The notes under the pieces: generated by a model
What the model was told of the DNA's origin: nothing
Databases searched by the model: none
The model's input: only the letters and a program-made list of their open reading frames with translations
Source: Humisphaera borealis
Lineage (GTDB): Bacteria > Planctomycetota > Phycisphaerae > Tepidisphaerales > Tepidisphaeraceae
Direction of reading: 5' to 3'
DNA: 64,000 bases
Assembly (NCBI RefSeq): GCF_015169395.1
Contig: NZ_CP063458.1
Location: forward strand, 3,906,001-3,970,000
Shown: piece after piece, positions 36,809-45,463 of the stretch
Layout: every line of letters begins with the position of its first letter
How positions within the stretch are numbered: the first letter of the stretch is position 1
Translations under genes and position numbers: made by a program

Positions 36809-38086
36809 CTACCGGTCCAACTCCGCCGCGATTACGTTAATGCTTCCCAGCACCGCCACCACGTCGCTGATCATGTGCCCTTCGAGCAGCTTCGGGAACA
36901 CCGAGTAGTTGATGAACACCGGCGGGCGCGTGCGGCAGCGCCAGGGGCGGTTGCCGCCGTCGCTGACGACATAGAACCCCTGCTCGCCGTTGGCGGTTTC
37001 GATCGCGTTGTAGACTTCGCCCTTGGGGCACTCGAAGCCGCGGTTGGTCATGATCAGCTCGAAATGCTGGATCAGGCCTTCAATGCTGCTGTAGACCTGT
37101 TCCTTCGGCGGAAGGACATCCTTGCCTTCAGGGCTGACGTTGACCGGGCCGCCGGGGATGTCGTCGATCAGCTTGCGGATGATGTCCAGCGACTGCTTCA
37201 TTTCTTCCAGCCGGACCAGGTATCGGGCGTAGACGTCGCCGGTGGTCATGATCGGGACCTTGAAGTCGATCGCGCTGCTCCCCTGCCCGTCCCAGTTGTT
37301 GGCGAAGCAGAGGTACGGCTCATCCTTGCGAATGTCGCGCTTCACGCCGGCCGAGCGGGCCATCGGGCCGCTCAGGCTCCAGGCGATCGCCTCTTCGCGG
37401 GAGATCTCGCCGATGCCCTTGGTACGGTCGATGAAGATGCGGTTCTTATTCAGCAGCTTGGCGACGTCTTCCATCGCGCGGGGCATGTTCTCGTCGATGA
37501 ACTTCTTTACCATCCGCTTGAAGACGGCTTCGTCGGGCAGGTCCTGGTTCAGGCCGCCGACGCGCGTCCAGGACGTATGGAACCGCTGGCCGGACATGTA
37601 TTCGACGATGTCGTAGATGCGTTCGCGCTCATTGAAGCCATAGAGGAACGCAGTGAACGCGCCCAAGTCGAGCCCCGCCGCCCCGACGCACAGCAGGTGC
37701 GACTGGATGCGACCAAGTTCGCCTGCGATCGTGCGGAGCACCTTTGTTCGCGGCGTCAGTTCGATGCCGAGCAGCTTTTCGACCGCGCCGTGCCACGCCA
37801 GTTCGTTATAGATCGGCGCCGAGTAGTCCATGCGGTCGACGATCGTGACGTACTGGTTGTAGTTGAGCGCTTCGCCGCACTTTTCGAACCCGGAGTGCAG
37901 GTAGCCGATGTGCGGCGTGACCTTGACGATCCGTTCGCCGTCCAGTTCCAGCACCAGGCGGAGCGTGGTGTGGGTGGCCGGGTGCTGCGGGCCGAAGTTG
38001 AGGGTCCAGCGGTTTTCGGAGATTTCGCTGCCGGTCAGTTCGCCGGGGAGGACTTCGTCGCTGGTCTTGGAAAGCGTGTAGGGCAT
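36809..38086 (-). CDS. nuoD: NADH-quinone oxidoreductase subunit D
   Basis: 425 residues. The 49-kDa-type subunit that forms the quinone-binding site of complex I with nuoB. Signature LNFGPQHPATHTTLRLVLEL near 30-50, HIGYLHSGFEK near 58, SHLLCVGAAGLDLGA near 128 and the C-terminal SDVVAVLGSINVIAAELDR. Length is normal. It is separated from nuoE by the DUF4058 gene; nuoB and nuoC are not in the window. Confidence 0.96.
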   Translation of the reverse strand: MPYTLSKTSDEVLPGELTGSEISENRWTLNFGPQHPATHTTLRLVLELDGERIVKVTPHIGYLHSGFEKCGEALNYNQYVTIVDRMDYSAPIYNELAWHGAVEKLLGIELTPRTKVLRTIAGELGRIQSHLLCVGAAGLDLGAFTAFLYGFNERERIYDIVEYMSGQRFHTSWTRVGGLNQDLPDEAVFKRMVKKFIDENMPRAMEDVAKLLNKNRIFIDRTKGIGEISREEAIAWSLSGPMARSAGVKRDIRKDEPYLCFANNWDGQGSSAIDFKVPIMTTGDVYARYLVRLEEMKQSLDIIRKLIDDIPGGPVNVSPEGKDVLPPKEQVYSSIEGLIQHFELIMTNRGFECPKGEVYNAIETANGEQGFYVVSDGGNRPWRCRTRPPVFINYSVFPKLLEGHMISDVVAVLGSINVIAAELDR

Positions 38087-38396
38087 AGTGCGGACCGTGG
38101 GAACGAATGAGCGTCTGCGAACGTCAGTTCGGCGGGATTATAGGGAACAACGGATCAGACGCCACAGGCGTAAGCCCGGCAACAAGTTTGAAAGGACAGA
38201 CGATTCTACAGCCGGCCAACGTGAAGCCGGCGGGCTTGCCCGCCGTATAGCCTCGGAGCCCCTGTCCCGGAAATCCCCACAAATCGTCGTGCACCCTCAA
38301 CATATGGTACGATTCTACCGTCCACCCGGCTGCCGGAACTGCGGGCTCTTCGAGTTTGCCCCTGCGGCCGGAACACATACGGAACGGAGTTCGATC
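38087..38396. promoter_or_regulatory. Divergent intergenic region (nuoD / basic microprotein)
   Basis: 310 bases between the divergent nuoD and the 26-residue gene, so both promoters must lie here. It contains a small hairpin (cggcggg-cttg-cccgccg, 38228-38245) like many repeats in this genome. No gene or clear promoter boxes are visible. Confidence 0.4.
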
Positions 38397-38477
38397 ATGG
38401 GTAAGGGTAACAAGGTTCGCAAGAAAGAAGTGAAGAAGCCGAAGCAGGACAAGACGGCCAAGACGGTGAAAAAGTAG
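38397..38477 (+). CDS. 26-residue lysine-rich microprotein
   Basis: ATG 38397 is preceded by ggaacggag at a good distance. The product starts MGKGNKVRKKEVKKPKQDKT and ends AKTVKK, so 12 of 26 residues are Lys. Similar tiny basic proteins starting MGKGN are annotated in many bacteria, which supports a real gene. It may bind RNA or ribosomes; that is inference. It stops 24 bases before a palindromic repeat. Confidence 0.65.
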   Translation: MGKGNKVRKKEVKKPKQDKTAKTVKK

Positions 38478-38500
38478 GACGGCAGAACGGTGTTTCTGGA

Positions 38501-38584
38501 TGGCATGGGCAACGGTAACGCGTTGCCCGTGGCGAACGTCGGACGGCATCCGCCACGGGCAAGCGAATACGCTTGCCCATGCCA
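38501..38584. repeat. Dispersed palindrome, copy 1
   Basis: Left arm 38502-38534 (ggcatgggcaac...gtggcg) and right arm 38551-38583 (cgccacgggcaag...catgcc) are near reverse complements. The same family occurs at 57535-57628. It lies between the microprotein and birA. Confidence 0.85.
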
Positions 38585-38675
38585 CCCATCAGTATTCAAA
38601 AGGCAGAGATTTGCCTGTTTACGCCGCAGTTACGTTCTGGTCTCCACTCCTGGTTTCGCCCGACGCACCTTGCGC

Positions 38676-39464
38676 ATGCCGCAGCCGTCACGATCAAGCT
38701 TCGATCTCAGTCGGCTTCGACTGGCAATTAAGCCCTTTCGGCTTCACTGGTTCCCCCGGCTGCGCAGCACCAACGACCATGCCGTTGCCCTTCGGGAGCG
38801 GGGAACGCTTTACGCGCCTTCCGTCGTGCTGACCGGACACCAGACCGCCGGCCGCGGGCGCGGGGCGCACCGCTGGTGGTCGGCGGGCGGATGCCTGACC
38901 GTCACGTTCGTTTTGCCGGTTGACGAAGCAATGCAGCCACACCAACTGCCGCTGATCGCCGGCATCGCCGTCCGCCGGGCGGCCGAGAAACTCTCCGGCA
39001 AGCCGGGCATTCAGCTCAAATGGCCCAACGATCTTTTGCATGCGGGCCGAAAACTGGGCGGGCTTCTCTGCGAGCGGGTCAGACGGGCAGACCTCGTCGG
39101 GCTCGGGCTGAATGTCAACGTCGACCCCGCCGACGCACCCGCCGACCTGCAAAAAAGCGTAACGTCCCTTTCCGCGATCGCCGGCCGGCCACTCGACATG
39201 ACCGACGCGCTGGCGTGCGTCGCGACCGAGCTTCAGCAACTGATCCGCTGCCTTCCCGAAACGCCTTTCCCGGCATTGCTCAAGGAATACGATGAACACC
39301 ACGCCCTGATCGGACGGCAGGTAAGCGTTTTCGACAACGGCGACGGCAAGGCTGTCAACGGCAAGTGTGAAGGACTGGACGACATGGGCCGTCTCCTGCT
39401 GCGCGACCGTGGCGTCCTGCACCATGTGATCGCCGGGCAGGTGTCGGCGAAGCTTTCGAAGTAG
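38676..39464 (+). CDS. birA: Biotin-[acetyl-CoA-carboxylase] ligase, no DNA-binding domain
   Basis: 262 residues from ATG 38676. Attaches biotin to the carboxyl-carrier protein of acetyl-CoA carboxylase. Motifs: TGHQTAGRGRGAHRWWS near 52 (biotinyl-AMP binding GRGRxxxxW), KWPNDLLHAGRKLGGLL near 113 and GLGLNVNVD. The N-terminal helix-turn-helix of the bifunctional E. coli enzyme is missing, so it should be a ligase only. The next gene starts at the base after its stop. Confidence 0.93.
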   Translation: MPQPSRSSFDLSRLRLAIKPFRLHWFPRLRSTNDHAVALRERGTLYAPSVVLTGHQTAGRGRGAHRWWSAGGCLTVTFVLPVDEAMQPHQLPLIAGIAVRRAAEKLSGKPGIQLKWPNDLLHAGRKLGGLLCERVRRADLVGLGLNVNVDPADAPADLQKSVTSLSAIAGRPLDMTDALACVATELQQLIRCLPETPFPALLKEYDEHHALIGRQVSVFDNGDGKAVNGKCEGLDDMGRLLLRDRGVLHHVIAGQVSAKLSK

Positions 39465-40220
39465 ATGCCCATTGAGATGACTGATCTTTCGACCGACGCG
39501 TTGTTCGCACCCGCCGCCAGGCAGCGTTACGCGCTCCGCCTCGGCGTTGGTGTTCCCGCCATCGCGCTGCTCGTAGGCCTTTTGAACGGCTGCAACGCCG
39601 CCCCCGCCGGTGATCCGTCTACGCTCGCTGCCATAACGGCTCCGACGACATCCCCCGCGTCGCGGTCTGCGATCGTCCTGATTCGCGGCTGGCGGGATCT
39701 GTATTCCGACGGCATCGACCAGCTCGCGTCGAAGCTGCGGCAGGCCGGCCGCCCCGCCGTCGTCTTTAAGGAAGACCAATGGCGGCAGGTGGAGTCGGCG
39801 TTGGCCGAGCGCGCCGCCGCGAAATCGCTTGCCAGCCCGGTGATCCTGGTCGGCTTCTCGTATGGTGCCGACGACGTCATTCTCATCAGCCGGCGATTGA
39901 ACGAGATCGGGCAGTCCGTCGATTTGCTGATTGTAATTGATCCGGTCACGCCGGCCGAGATCCCGCCGAACGTCGTTTCGTGTCTGAACTTCTACCAGTC
40001 CAATGGCGTGTGGGACGCCTTCCCCTGGCTTCGCGGCGTACCGGTGAAGGATGAACCCGCCAGGCTCACCCGTCATCCGCCGACGACCAACATCGACATC
40101 CGCACTCGGCCGGAGTTGCTCGAACCCGGAACGTCACACAGCACGATTGCGGCAAACGCCAAAGTCCACGCGGCGATCGTGGACGCGGTGAAAAGACTTC
40201 CGGTTGAAACTCAGAATTGA
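39465..40220 (+). CDS. Alpha/beta-hydrolase-fold lipoprotein
   Basis: 251 residues. The leader ends LLVGLLNGCNAAPAG (lipobox, Cys near 44), followed by AIVLIRGWRDLYSDGIDQLA and the nucleophile elbow VGFSYGADD (GxSxG). A later VIDPVTP and terminal histidine region (GTSHSTIA) would complete a Ser-Asp-His triad. An exported esterase or thioesterase-like enzyme, substrate unknown. It starts directly after birA (ATG 39465, or 39477), so the two are co-transcribed. Confidence 0.7.
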   Translation: MPIEMTDLSTDALFAPAARQRYALRLGVGVPAIALLVGLLNGCNAAPAGDPSTLAAITAPTTSPASRSAIVLIRGWRDLYSDGIDQLASKLRQAGRPAVVFKEDQWRQVESALAERAAAKSLASPVILVGFSYGADDVILISRRLNEIGQSVDLLIVIDPVTPAEIPPNVVSCLNFYQSNGVWDAFPWLRGVPVKDEPARLTRHPPTTNIDIRTRPELLEPGTSHSTIAANAKVHAAIVDAVKRLPVETQN

Positions 40221-40243
40221 AGCGAAAGGAGCCGAGGCGGGAT

Positions 40244-40411
40244 TCAGACGGCGGCCGTCTGGGCGACGCGGAGGGCCAATGCCTCGGCACGGCGACGGCG
40301 GGCCCACAGGATGTGGGTCAGGGCGACGGCGAACGCAAGGTAAGGCGCGAACAGCGCAAACCCGTGCACGCCTGCCAGATACGCCAGCGGTAGGAATCGA
40401 AGTGATCTCAC
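40244..40411 (-). CDS. Possible 55-residue membrane protein
   Basis: A short minus-strand frame (GTG 40411 to TGA 40244) encoding FLPLAYLAGVHGFALFAPYL, then AFAVALTHILWARRRRAEA and a short tail. It predicts two hydrophobic segments ended by a basic cluster, with GC-rich third positions as in real genes here. The frame is open further upstream, so the start is uncertain. The rest of 40221-40635 shows no other gene. Confidence 0.4.
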   Translation of the reverse strand: MRSLRFLPLAYLAGVHGFALFAPYLAFAVALTHILWARRRRAEALALRVAQTAAV

Positions 40412-40635
40412 GTTCGCGGCACTGTATCGCGATGCCGGTAAAACTTGAGAGAAAATCGTTACGACAATCCGTGATTATGGTTATCGGACCCGGAACCTCG
40501 GGGGACTTTTCCTTCTCCGCCGGGTTGCCGAACGGCTCACGACGGAGACACGCAGAGTTGGTCTCCGTGCCCGCTTGTTGATTCTGCATTTTCGCAACGC
40601 TTGACCGTACTCCGTCCTGCCCCTCCAATCGACCC

Positions 40636-42024
40636 GTGCCATCGCTCCAGAAAACGGTCGTCATCAATGCCGTCGGCCTGACGCCGTCGCTCATCGGTCC
40701 TCATACGCCTCGGCTCAATGCACTCGCCGATGCCGGGGCGGTCGCGCCGATCGGGCATGTGTTGCCCGCCGTCACGACGACGGTGCAGTCGACCTACCTC
40801 ACGGGGAAGTGGCCGGCGGAACACGGCGCGGTCGCCAACGGGTGGTACTTCCGCGACGAGTGCGAGGTGAAGTTCTGGAAGCAATCCAACCGCCTGGTGC
40901 AGTCGCCCAAGATCTGGGACATCGCCAAGGCAACGCACCCCGGCTTTACCTGTGCCAATTGCTTCTGGTGGTACGCGATGTACTCCCGTGCGGATTACAC
41001 GGTGACGCCGCGACCCATGTATCCCGCCGACGGCCGGAAGCTGCCTGACATCTGGACCAATCCGCCGACCCTCCGGGATGAATTGCAGCGCGAGCTCGGC
41101 CAATTCCCGCTGTTCAACTTCTGGGGACCGGCAACCAGCATCAAGGCGACCGACTGGATTGCCGAGTCGGCGATTCGCGTCGACCGCAAGTATGACCCCA
41201 CGCTCACGCTCGTCTACCTGCCGCACCTGGACTACGTGCTGCAGAAGGTCGGCCCGGATCAGGCAATCGCCGCCAAAGACCTTCGTGAACTCGACGATGT
41301 CTGCGGCAAGCTCTTCGACCATTTCGAGAAGCGCAGCGCGAAGGTGATCGTGCTGTCGGAGTATGGCATCGAGGCCGTGAACAAGCCGATCGACATCAAC
41401 CGCGTGCTCCGCCGGGCCGGCCTGATCGCGGTCCGCAAGGAAATGGGGCGCGAACTGCTCGACCCCGGCCAGAGCGTGGCGTTCGCTGCCGCTGACCACC
41501 AGGTGGCCCATGTGTACGTCAACGACCGCTCCCGCGTCGCCGAGGTGAAGGCCTTGCTGGAAGACGTCGACGGCATTGAGTCCGTTCTCGATGCCGACGG
41601 CAAGCGGGCCCACCACGTCGATCACGACCGCAGCGGCGAACTCGTCGCCGTCGCGGAGCGCGGAGCCTGGTTCACCTATTACTACTGGCTCGACGACGCC
41701 CGGGAGCCGGACTTTGCCCGCAGTGTCGACATCCATCGCAAGCCCGGCTACGACCCGGCGGAACTGTTCCTCGACCCCAAGGTGTCGATGGTCAAGGGCC
41801 GCATCGCGCTGACGCTGCTGCGTAAGAAACTCGGCTTCCGCACGATGATGAAGGTGATCCCGACCGACGCCACCCTCGTCAAAGGAAGCCACGGCCGTCC
41901 GCCCGCAACGCCGGCCGAGGGGCCGATGTTCATCTCCCGCGACAAGGATCTGGTTCCGCCAGGCGAGATCGCACCGACGGCGGTCCGCGATCTCATCCTT
42001 CGGCATGTCGGGATTAACATTTGA
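40636..42024 (+). CDS. Alkaline-phosphatase-superfamily phosphodiesterase
   Basis: 462 residues from GTG 40636. Nucleotide pyrophosphatase/phosphodiesterase fold: VVINAVGLTPSLIGPHTPRLNALAD at the start, the nucleophile region AVTTTVQSTYLTGKWPAEHG near 44-63, YLPHLDYVLQKVG near 195 (metal-binding Asp) and VIVLSEYGIE near 238, with late HRKPGYDPAELF and KGSHGRPP. Similar stand-alone enzymes accompany ebo-type terpenoid/prenyl clusters in other bacteria; no such neighbours are seen here. Confidence 0.85.
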   Translation: MPSLQKTVVINAVGLTPSLIGPHTPRLNALADAGAVAPIGHVLPAVTTTVQSTYLTGKWPAEHGAVANGWYFRDECEVKFWKQSNRLVQSPKIWDIAKATHPGFTCANCFWWYAMYSRADYTVTPRPMYPADGRKLPDIWTNPPTLRDELQRELGQFPLFNFWGPATSIKATDWIAESAIRVDRKYDPTLTLVYLPHLDYVLQKVGPDQAIAAKDLRELDDVCGKLFDHFEKRSAKVIVLSEYGIEAVNKPIDINRVLRRAGLIAVRKEMGRELLDPGQSVAFAAADHQVAHVYVNDRSRVAEVKALLEDVDGIESVLDADGKRAHHVDHDRSGELVAVAERGAWFTYYYWLDDAREPDFARSVDIHRKPGYDPAELFLDPKVSMVKGRIALTLLRKKLGFRTMMKVIPTDATLVKGSHGRPPATPAEGPMFISRDKDLVPPGEIAPTAVRDLILRHVGINI

Positions 42025-42064
42025 TGGTCCCCTTCCCTCGAGAGAGTCGGCATCACGCACCGGG

Positions 42065-43405
42065 CTATGGCACGGCCGACTGATGTACCGGTTTCCCGTT
42101 CAATGTCACCCGCCTGACGGCCGACGCCGGCGAGTTCAGATCGTCGGGCAAAATTACCCGAATCGCCTGCTCGCCCGTCGTCTTTCCTGCCACGTCGGTA
42201 TCGCCCGGCATCACCTCGATAAACGACATCGGCCGACCGGCTTCCAGCCGGCCCAGGGTGGCATCGAGGCCGAGAATGACCGCCGGGGCGAGCGTCGCGC
42301 GACAGAGCGCCTCCACGGCCGTCGCGTGTTTTGATCGCCTTTCATGGACGGTCATGAACCGCTTCATCTCCGCCAGCATGCTCACCGTCGGGGATGCGCC
42401 GACGTCGGTCGCGATCGCATAGGGAATGCCGCGGGCGACGACCTCGTCCAGGGGCATGACGCCCGAGCCCAGCAGCAGATTCGACGTCGGGCAATGGGCA
42501 ACGACCGAGCCGGTGTCGACGACGATCTGCCATTCCTCCGGGCGCATCTGGATGCAATGGGCAAGGATGCAGCGATGATCCAGCAAGCCATCCCGGCGGT
42601 AGACATCCGTGTAGCTGGCGGCTTCGGAATAGAGCACTTGCTCGATCTGCCGCTTCTCGCCGACCTGCTCGTTGAGGTGCGTCTGCGTGCGGAGCCCGAG
42701 CCGTCCGGCGAGCTTCGACGCCAGCCGCCGCAGCGGCGAACCGACCGCGTACGCGAAGCGATCGGTAACGATGGACCGCGGCCCGAATCGCCGGGCAAGT
42801 CGCTCGATGTCGGCGGCGACGGTTGCCTCGTCGGTGTGAAGGTTGGGCGGGCAGTTCTGGTTCATCATCGCCATGCCGACCTGCCAGGAATCGGGCAGCG
42901 TCGCCAGCGCCACTTCAGTCGCGCCGGCCGACGTCGTCATGTAAGCCGCCCCGCCGACCACGCCGTGGGAGAGTGTGTCGGCCAGAAACTGCCGGGCTAC
43001 CGCCCGTGCGTGGTCTGGATCGTTGCAGGCTTCCTCGGCGGGAAAGACGTTTCGTCGGAGACCCGCAATCAATTTGCCGCCCGGTGCATCGTCCGGAATG
43101 CCTTCCACGAACCGGCCACGAATCGGGTGCTGTGGCACGTGGGTGTGAATGTCGATCAGCGGCGGCAGCAGGACACCGTCGCTCATCCTCGCGGGAGGTG
43201 CGTCGCTCCCCAACTGTGATCGCAGCGCCGGCCAGTCACCGGCGAACAGCAGTACGCCTGAAGCATCACCGGCGAGAACACCATCGCGGTAGAAGTCGAC
43301 AGAGCCGCCGTCGCGGGGGATCAGGAGCGGACCTCGGACGATTTGCTGTAGCACGCCCGTATGGTAAGCGGGCAGGTGGCGGCCGTCTTGCGAAGCGTTC
43401 GGCAT
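42065..43405 (-). CDS. Guanine deaminase-like amidohydrolase
   Basis: 446 residues from ATG 43405. Zinc amidohydrolase motifs in order: LIDIHTHVPQHPIRGRFVEG near 79, QTHLNEQVGEKRQIEQV near 230 (His and Glu), LAHCIQMRPEEW near 270, VAHCPTSNLLLGSG near 288 and AIATDVGASP near 317. The HTHVPQHP pattern favours guanine deaminase (guanine to xanthine) over other deaminases such as the triazine hydrolases. Cytoplasmic. It converges with the phosphodiesterase gene. Confidence 0.8.
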   Translation of the reverse strand: MPNASQDGRHLPAYHTGVLQQIVRGPLLIPRDGGSVDFYRDGVLAGDASGVLLFAGDWPALRSQLGSDAPPARMSDGVLLPPLIDIHTHVPQHPIRGRFVEGIPDDAPGGKLIAGLRRNVFPAEEACNDPDHARAVARQFLADTLSHGVVGGAAYMTTSAGATEVALATLPDSWQVGMAMMNQNCPPNLHTDEATVAADIERLARRFGPRSIVTDRFAYAVGSPLRRLASKLAGRLGLRTQTHLNEQVGEKRQIEQVLYSEAASYTDVYRRDGLLDHRCILAHCIQMRPEEWQIVVDTGSVVAHCPTSNLLLGSGVMPLDEVVARGIPYAIATDVGASPTVSMLAEMKRFMTVHERRSKHATAVEALCRATLAPAVILGLDATLGRLEAGRPMSFIEVMPGDTDVAGKTTGEQAIRVILPDDLNSPASAVRRVTLNGKPVHQSAVP

Positions 43406-43515
43406 GGTGCAACAGCGATTGCCCATGCGACACGAGCGCAATTCTTTCCCATTTCATCCGGGAATCGCATCTGCCGGATAACAATCGCTTCGATTCCTCA
43501 GCCGGATAGAATGCG

Positions 43516-45156
43516 ATGCAGATGACGCTGCGGCAGAAGATTTCCTGGCAGGTCGGCGCGACGCTTTTCGGGCTTTTGCTCGTCAGCGCCGCGAGCCTTT
43601 GGGGCATCAACGGTTTGCATCAGGACTACGGCGTCGCCCTCGACGGCTACCAACGGCTTCGCCAAGCGTATGTCGCCGGCACCCACCTGCAGACGGCGCA
43701 AAAGCTTCTGCAATGGCCGCACCCGCAATCGATCGCTGCCGCGCGTTCGGAAGTCTCGGCCGCGATCACGAGTTTTGCGCTGAGTGATGAGTCGGCCGGC
43801 CCGGGTGTGGCGTCTCCCCGCACGCTCCCGCCGGTCGTCAGCGATGACCCCGCGACCGGCGACATCCGCCGATCCCTGCAAACGATTGCAGGCAACCTCG
43901 AACTGCTCGAGCAATCGACGCAAGGCGCACCGGCCGAGGCCGTGGCGATGCAACGGGACGCGATCGTCGCACAGTTGGGGAAGATCGCCCTGCTGTCGTC
44001 GGGAATCCGTAAATCGACAGAACTGGCTCAGGAGGCAGCGGCGACCAAACGGCAGGCCACATTTGCGCTGGTTGGCGGTTTGTGCGGGCTGGTCGTCTTT
44101 CTGGCAATCGTTCTGGGCGTGCTGCACTACCGCGGCGTCATGAACCCGATCCGACGGTTGACCGCCGGCGTACATCAGTTGACCGCCGGCGAGTTCAAAG
44201 GCCGGGTCGACGCCCGCGGCCGCGACGAACTGGCTTCGCTCGCCAATGACTTCAATCAGATGGCCGCCGAGCTCGACGGTTTCTATCACGAGCTTGAACG
44301 CAAGGTCGCCGAGAAGAGCAAGGAGCTCATTCGCTCCGAGCGCCTGGCGAGCGTTGGTTATCTGGCCGCCGGCGTGGCGCACGAGATCAACAACCCGCTC
44401 GGCATCATTTCCGGCTATGCCGAGTACTCGATCGCGGCGATCGGCAAGTTCGAGCCTTCGTCCGATGCCGGCCACACCGCCGACGTCGCCAAGTCCTTGC
44501 AGATCATTTGTGACGAAGCATTCCGGTGCAAACAGATCACACAGAAGCTGCTGTCCCTGGCCCGCGGCGGTGATGACGCGCGCCAGCCCGTCAGCCTGCT
44601 CGAGACGGCCCGCGAGGTGGCGAGCATCATCGGGGGGCTGCGAGAGCATCGCGACAAACGTGTGGTGGTGATCGCCGATTCTGACGAGGGAATCGCCCCT
44701 GATCCGCTCGCGTCGGTCACCCGCGTGGGCGACGCCGAAGGCCTCGTCATGGCCGTCGAGCAGGAAATGAAACAGGTGCTGCTGAACCTCGCAGTGAACG
44801 CTCTCGAAGCGGTCGCATCCGGGTCGGGCGAGGTGCGGATTGAGGTTCGCGAGGCGCCCAACGGGTTCGTCGAACTGAGCGTCATCGACAACGGCAGGGG
44901 TATGACGCCCGAAACGCTGGACCGTGTCTTCGAGCCGTTCTTCACGCAGAAGCGCGGCCGGGGAGATGACGGCTGCGGACTCGGCACCGGACTGGGGTTG
45001 TCCATCAGCCATGCCATCGTGCAAAACCACGGCGGCACGCTGACCGCCGAGAGCAAGGGCCTCGGCCTTGGCAGCAGGATGATCGTCCGGCTGCCGGCGA
45101 TCCATGGTGCTGCGGTGCCCGCCGCACCGGTCGCGTCCGGGCGGACGACCGTATAG
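43516..45156 (+). CDS. Sensor histidine kinase with HAMP domain
   Basis: 546 residues. Two membrane helices (about 8-30 and 183-205) frame a periplasmic four-helix-like sensor region; a HAMP domain follows (NPIRRLTAGVHQLTAGEFKG), then HisKA with the phospho-acceptor His in VAHEINNPLGIISGYAEYS near 287 and an ATPase domain with VIDNGRGM, GLGTGLGLSISHAIVQNHGG. No response regulator is adjacent; the nearest receiver is at 62000. The signal is unknown. Confidence 0.92.
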   Translation: MQMTLRQKISWQVGATLFGLLLVSAASLWGINGLHQDYGVALDGYQRLRQAYVAGTHLQTAQKLLQWPHPQSIAAARSEVSAAITSFALSDESAGPGVASPRTLPPVVSDDPATGDIRRSLQTIAGNLELLEQSTQGAPAEAVAMQRDAIVAQLGKIALLSSGIRKSTELAQEAAATKRQATFALVGGLCGLVVFLAIVLGVLHYRGVMNPIRRLTAGVHQLTAGEFKGRVDARGRDELASLANDFNQMAAELDGFYHELERKVAEKSKELIRSERLASVGYLAAGVAHEINNPLGIISGYAEYSIAAIGKFEPSSDAGHTADVAKSLQIICDEAFRCKQITQKLLSLARGGDDARQPVSLLETAREVASIIGGLREHRDKRVVVIADSDEGIAPDPLASVTRVGDAEGLVMAVEQEMKQVLLNLAVNALEAVASGSGEVRIEVREAPNGFVELSVIDNGRGMTPETLDRVFEPFFTQKRGRGDDGCGLGTGLGLSISHAIVQNHGGTLTAESKGLGLGSRMIVRLPAIHGAAVPAAPVASGRTTV

Positions 45157-45169
45157 AGTCTTCCGAAGC

Positions 45170-45382
45170 ATGTATTACGTCCTTGGCATCGTTCTTGCCG
45201 TCATGTGCGCCGCCGTCGGCATCCTTGCACTCGGTCTCATCGGCTACGAGCTGCTCTGGCTCGCCGGGATGCGCGGCTACACCCGCCGGCGTCTGCAGTT
45301 GGCGGGGCTAGTTTTCGCGTTGCCGGCCGGCCTGGCCGGGGCGTGGGTCGGCTATCAGCTCTGGACGCAACTCCTGATCTGA
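45170..45382 (+). CDS. Small two-helix membrane protein
   Basis: 70 residues from ATG 45170: MYYVLGIVLAVMCAAVGILA, a loop with WLAGMRGYTRRRL, then a second helix (LAGLVFALPAGLAGAWVGY). It starts 13 bases after the histidine kinase and may be a companion or accessory membrane protein. No recognised family. Confidence 0.6.
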   Translation: MYYVLGIVLAVMCAAVGILALGLIGYELLWLAGMRGYTRRRLQLAGLVFALPAGLAGAWVGYQLWTQLLI

Positions 45383-45463
45383 ATTGACGCCATTCGCATC
45401 ATTCCGTGCCGCCGATCCTGCCCTTAACATGCAGCCCGGTTCGACGTCCCCCAACGCCGCGTC

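Noticed and set aside
36638-38110. 490-codon plus-strand frame over nuoD
   Set aside because: Antisense of a well-conserved gene.
40537-42060. 507-codon minus-strand frame over the phosphodiesterase gene
   Set aside because: Antisense shadow; no motif.
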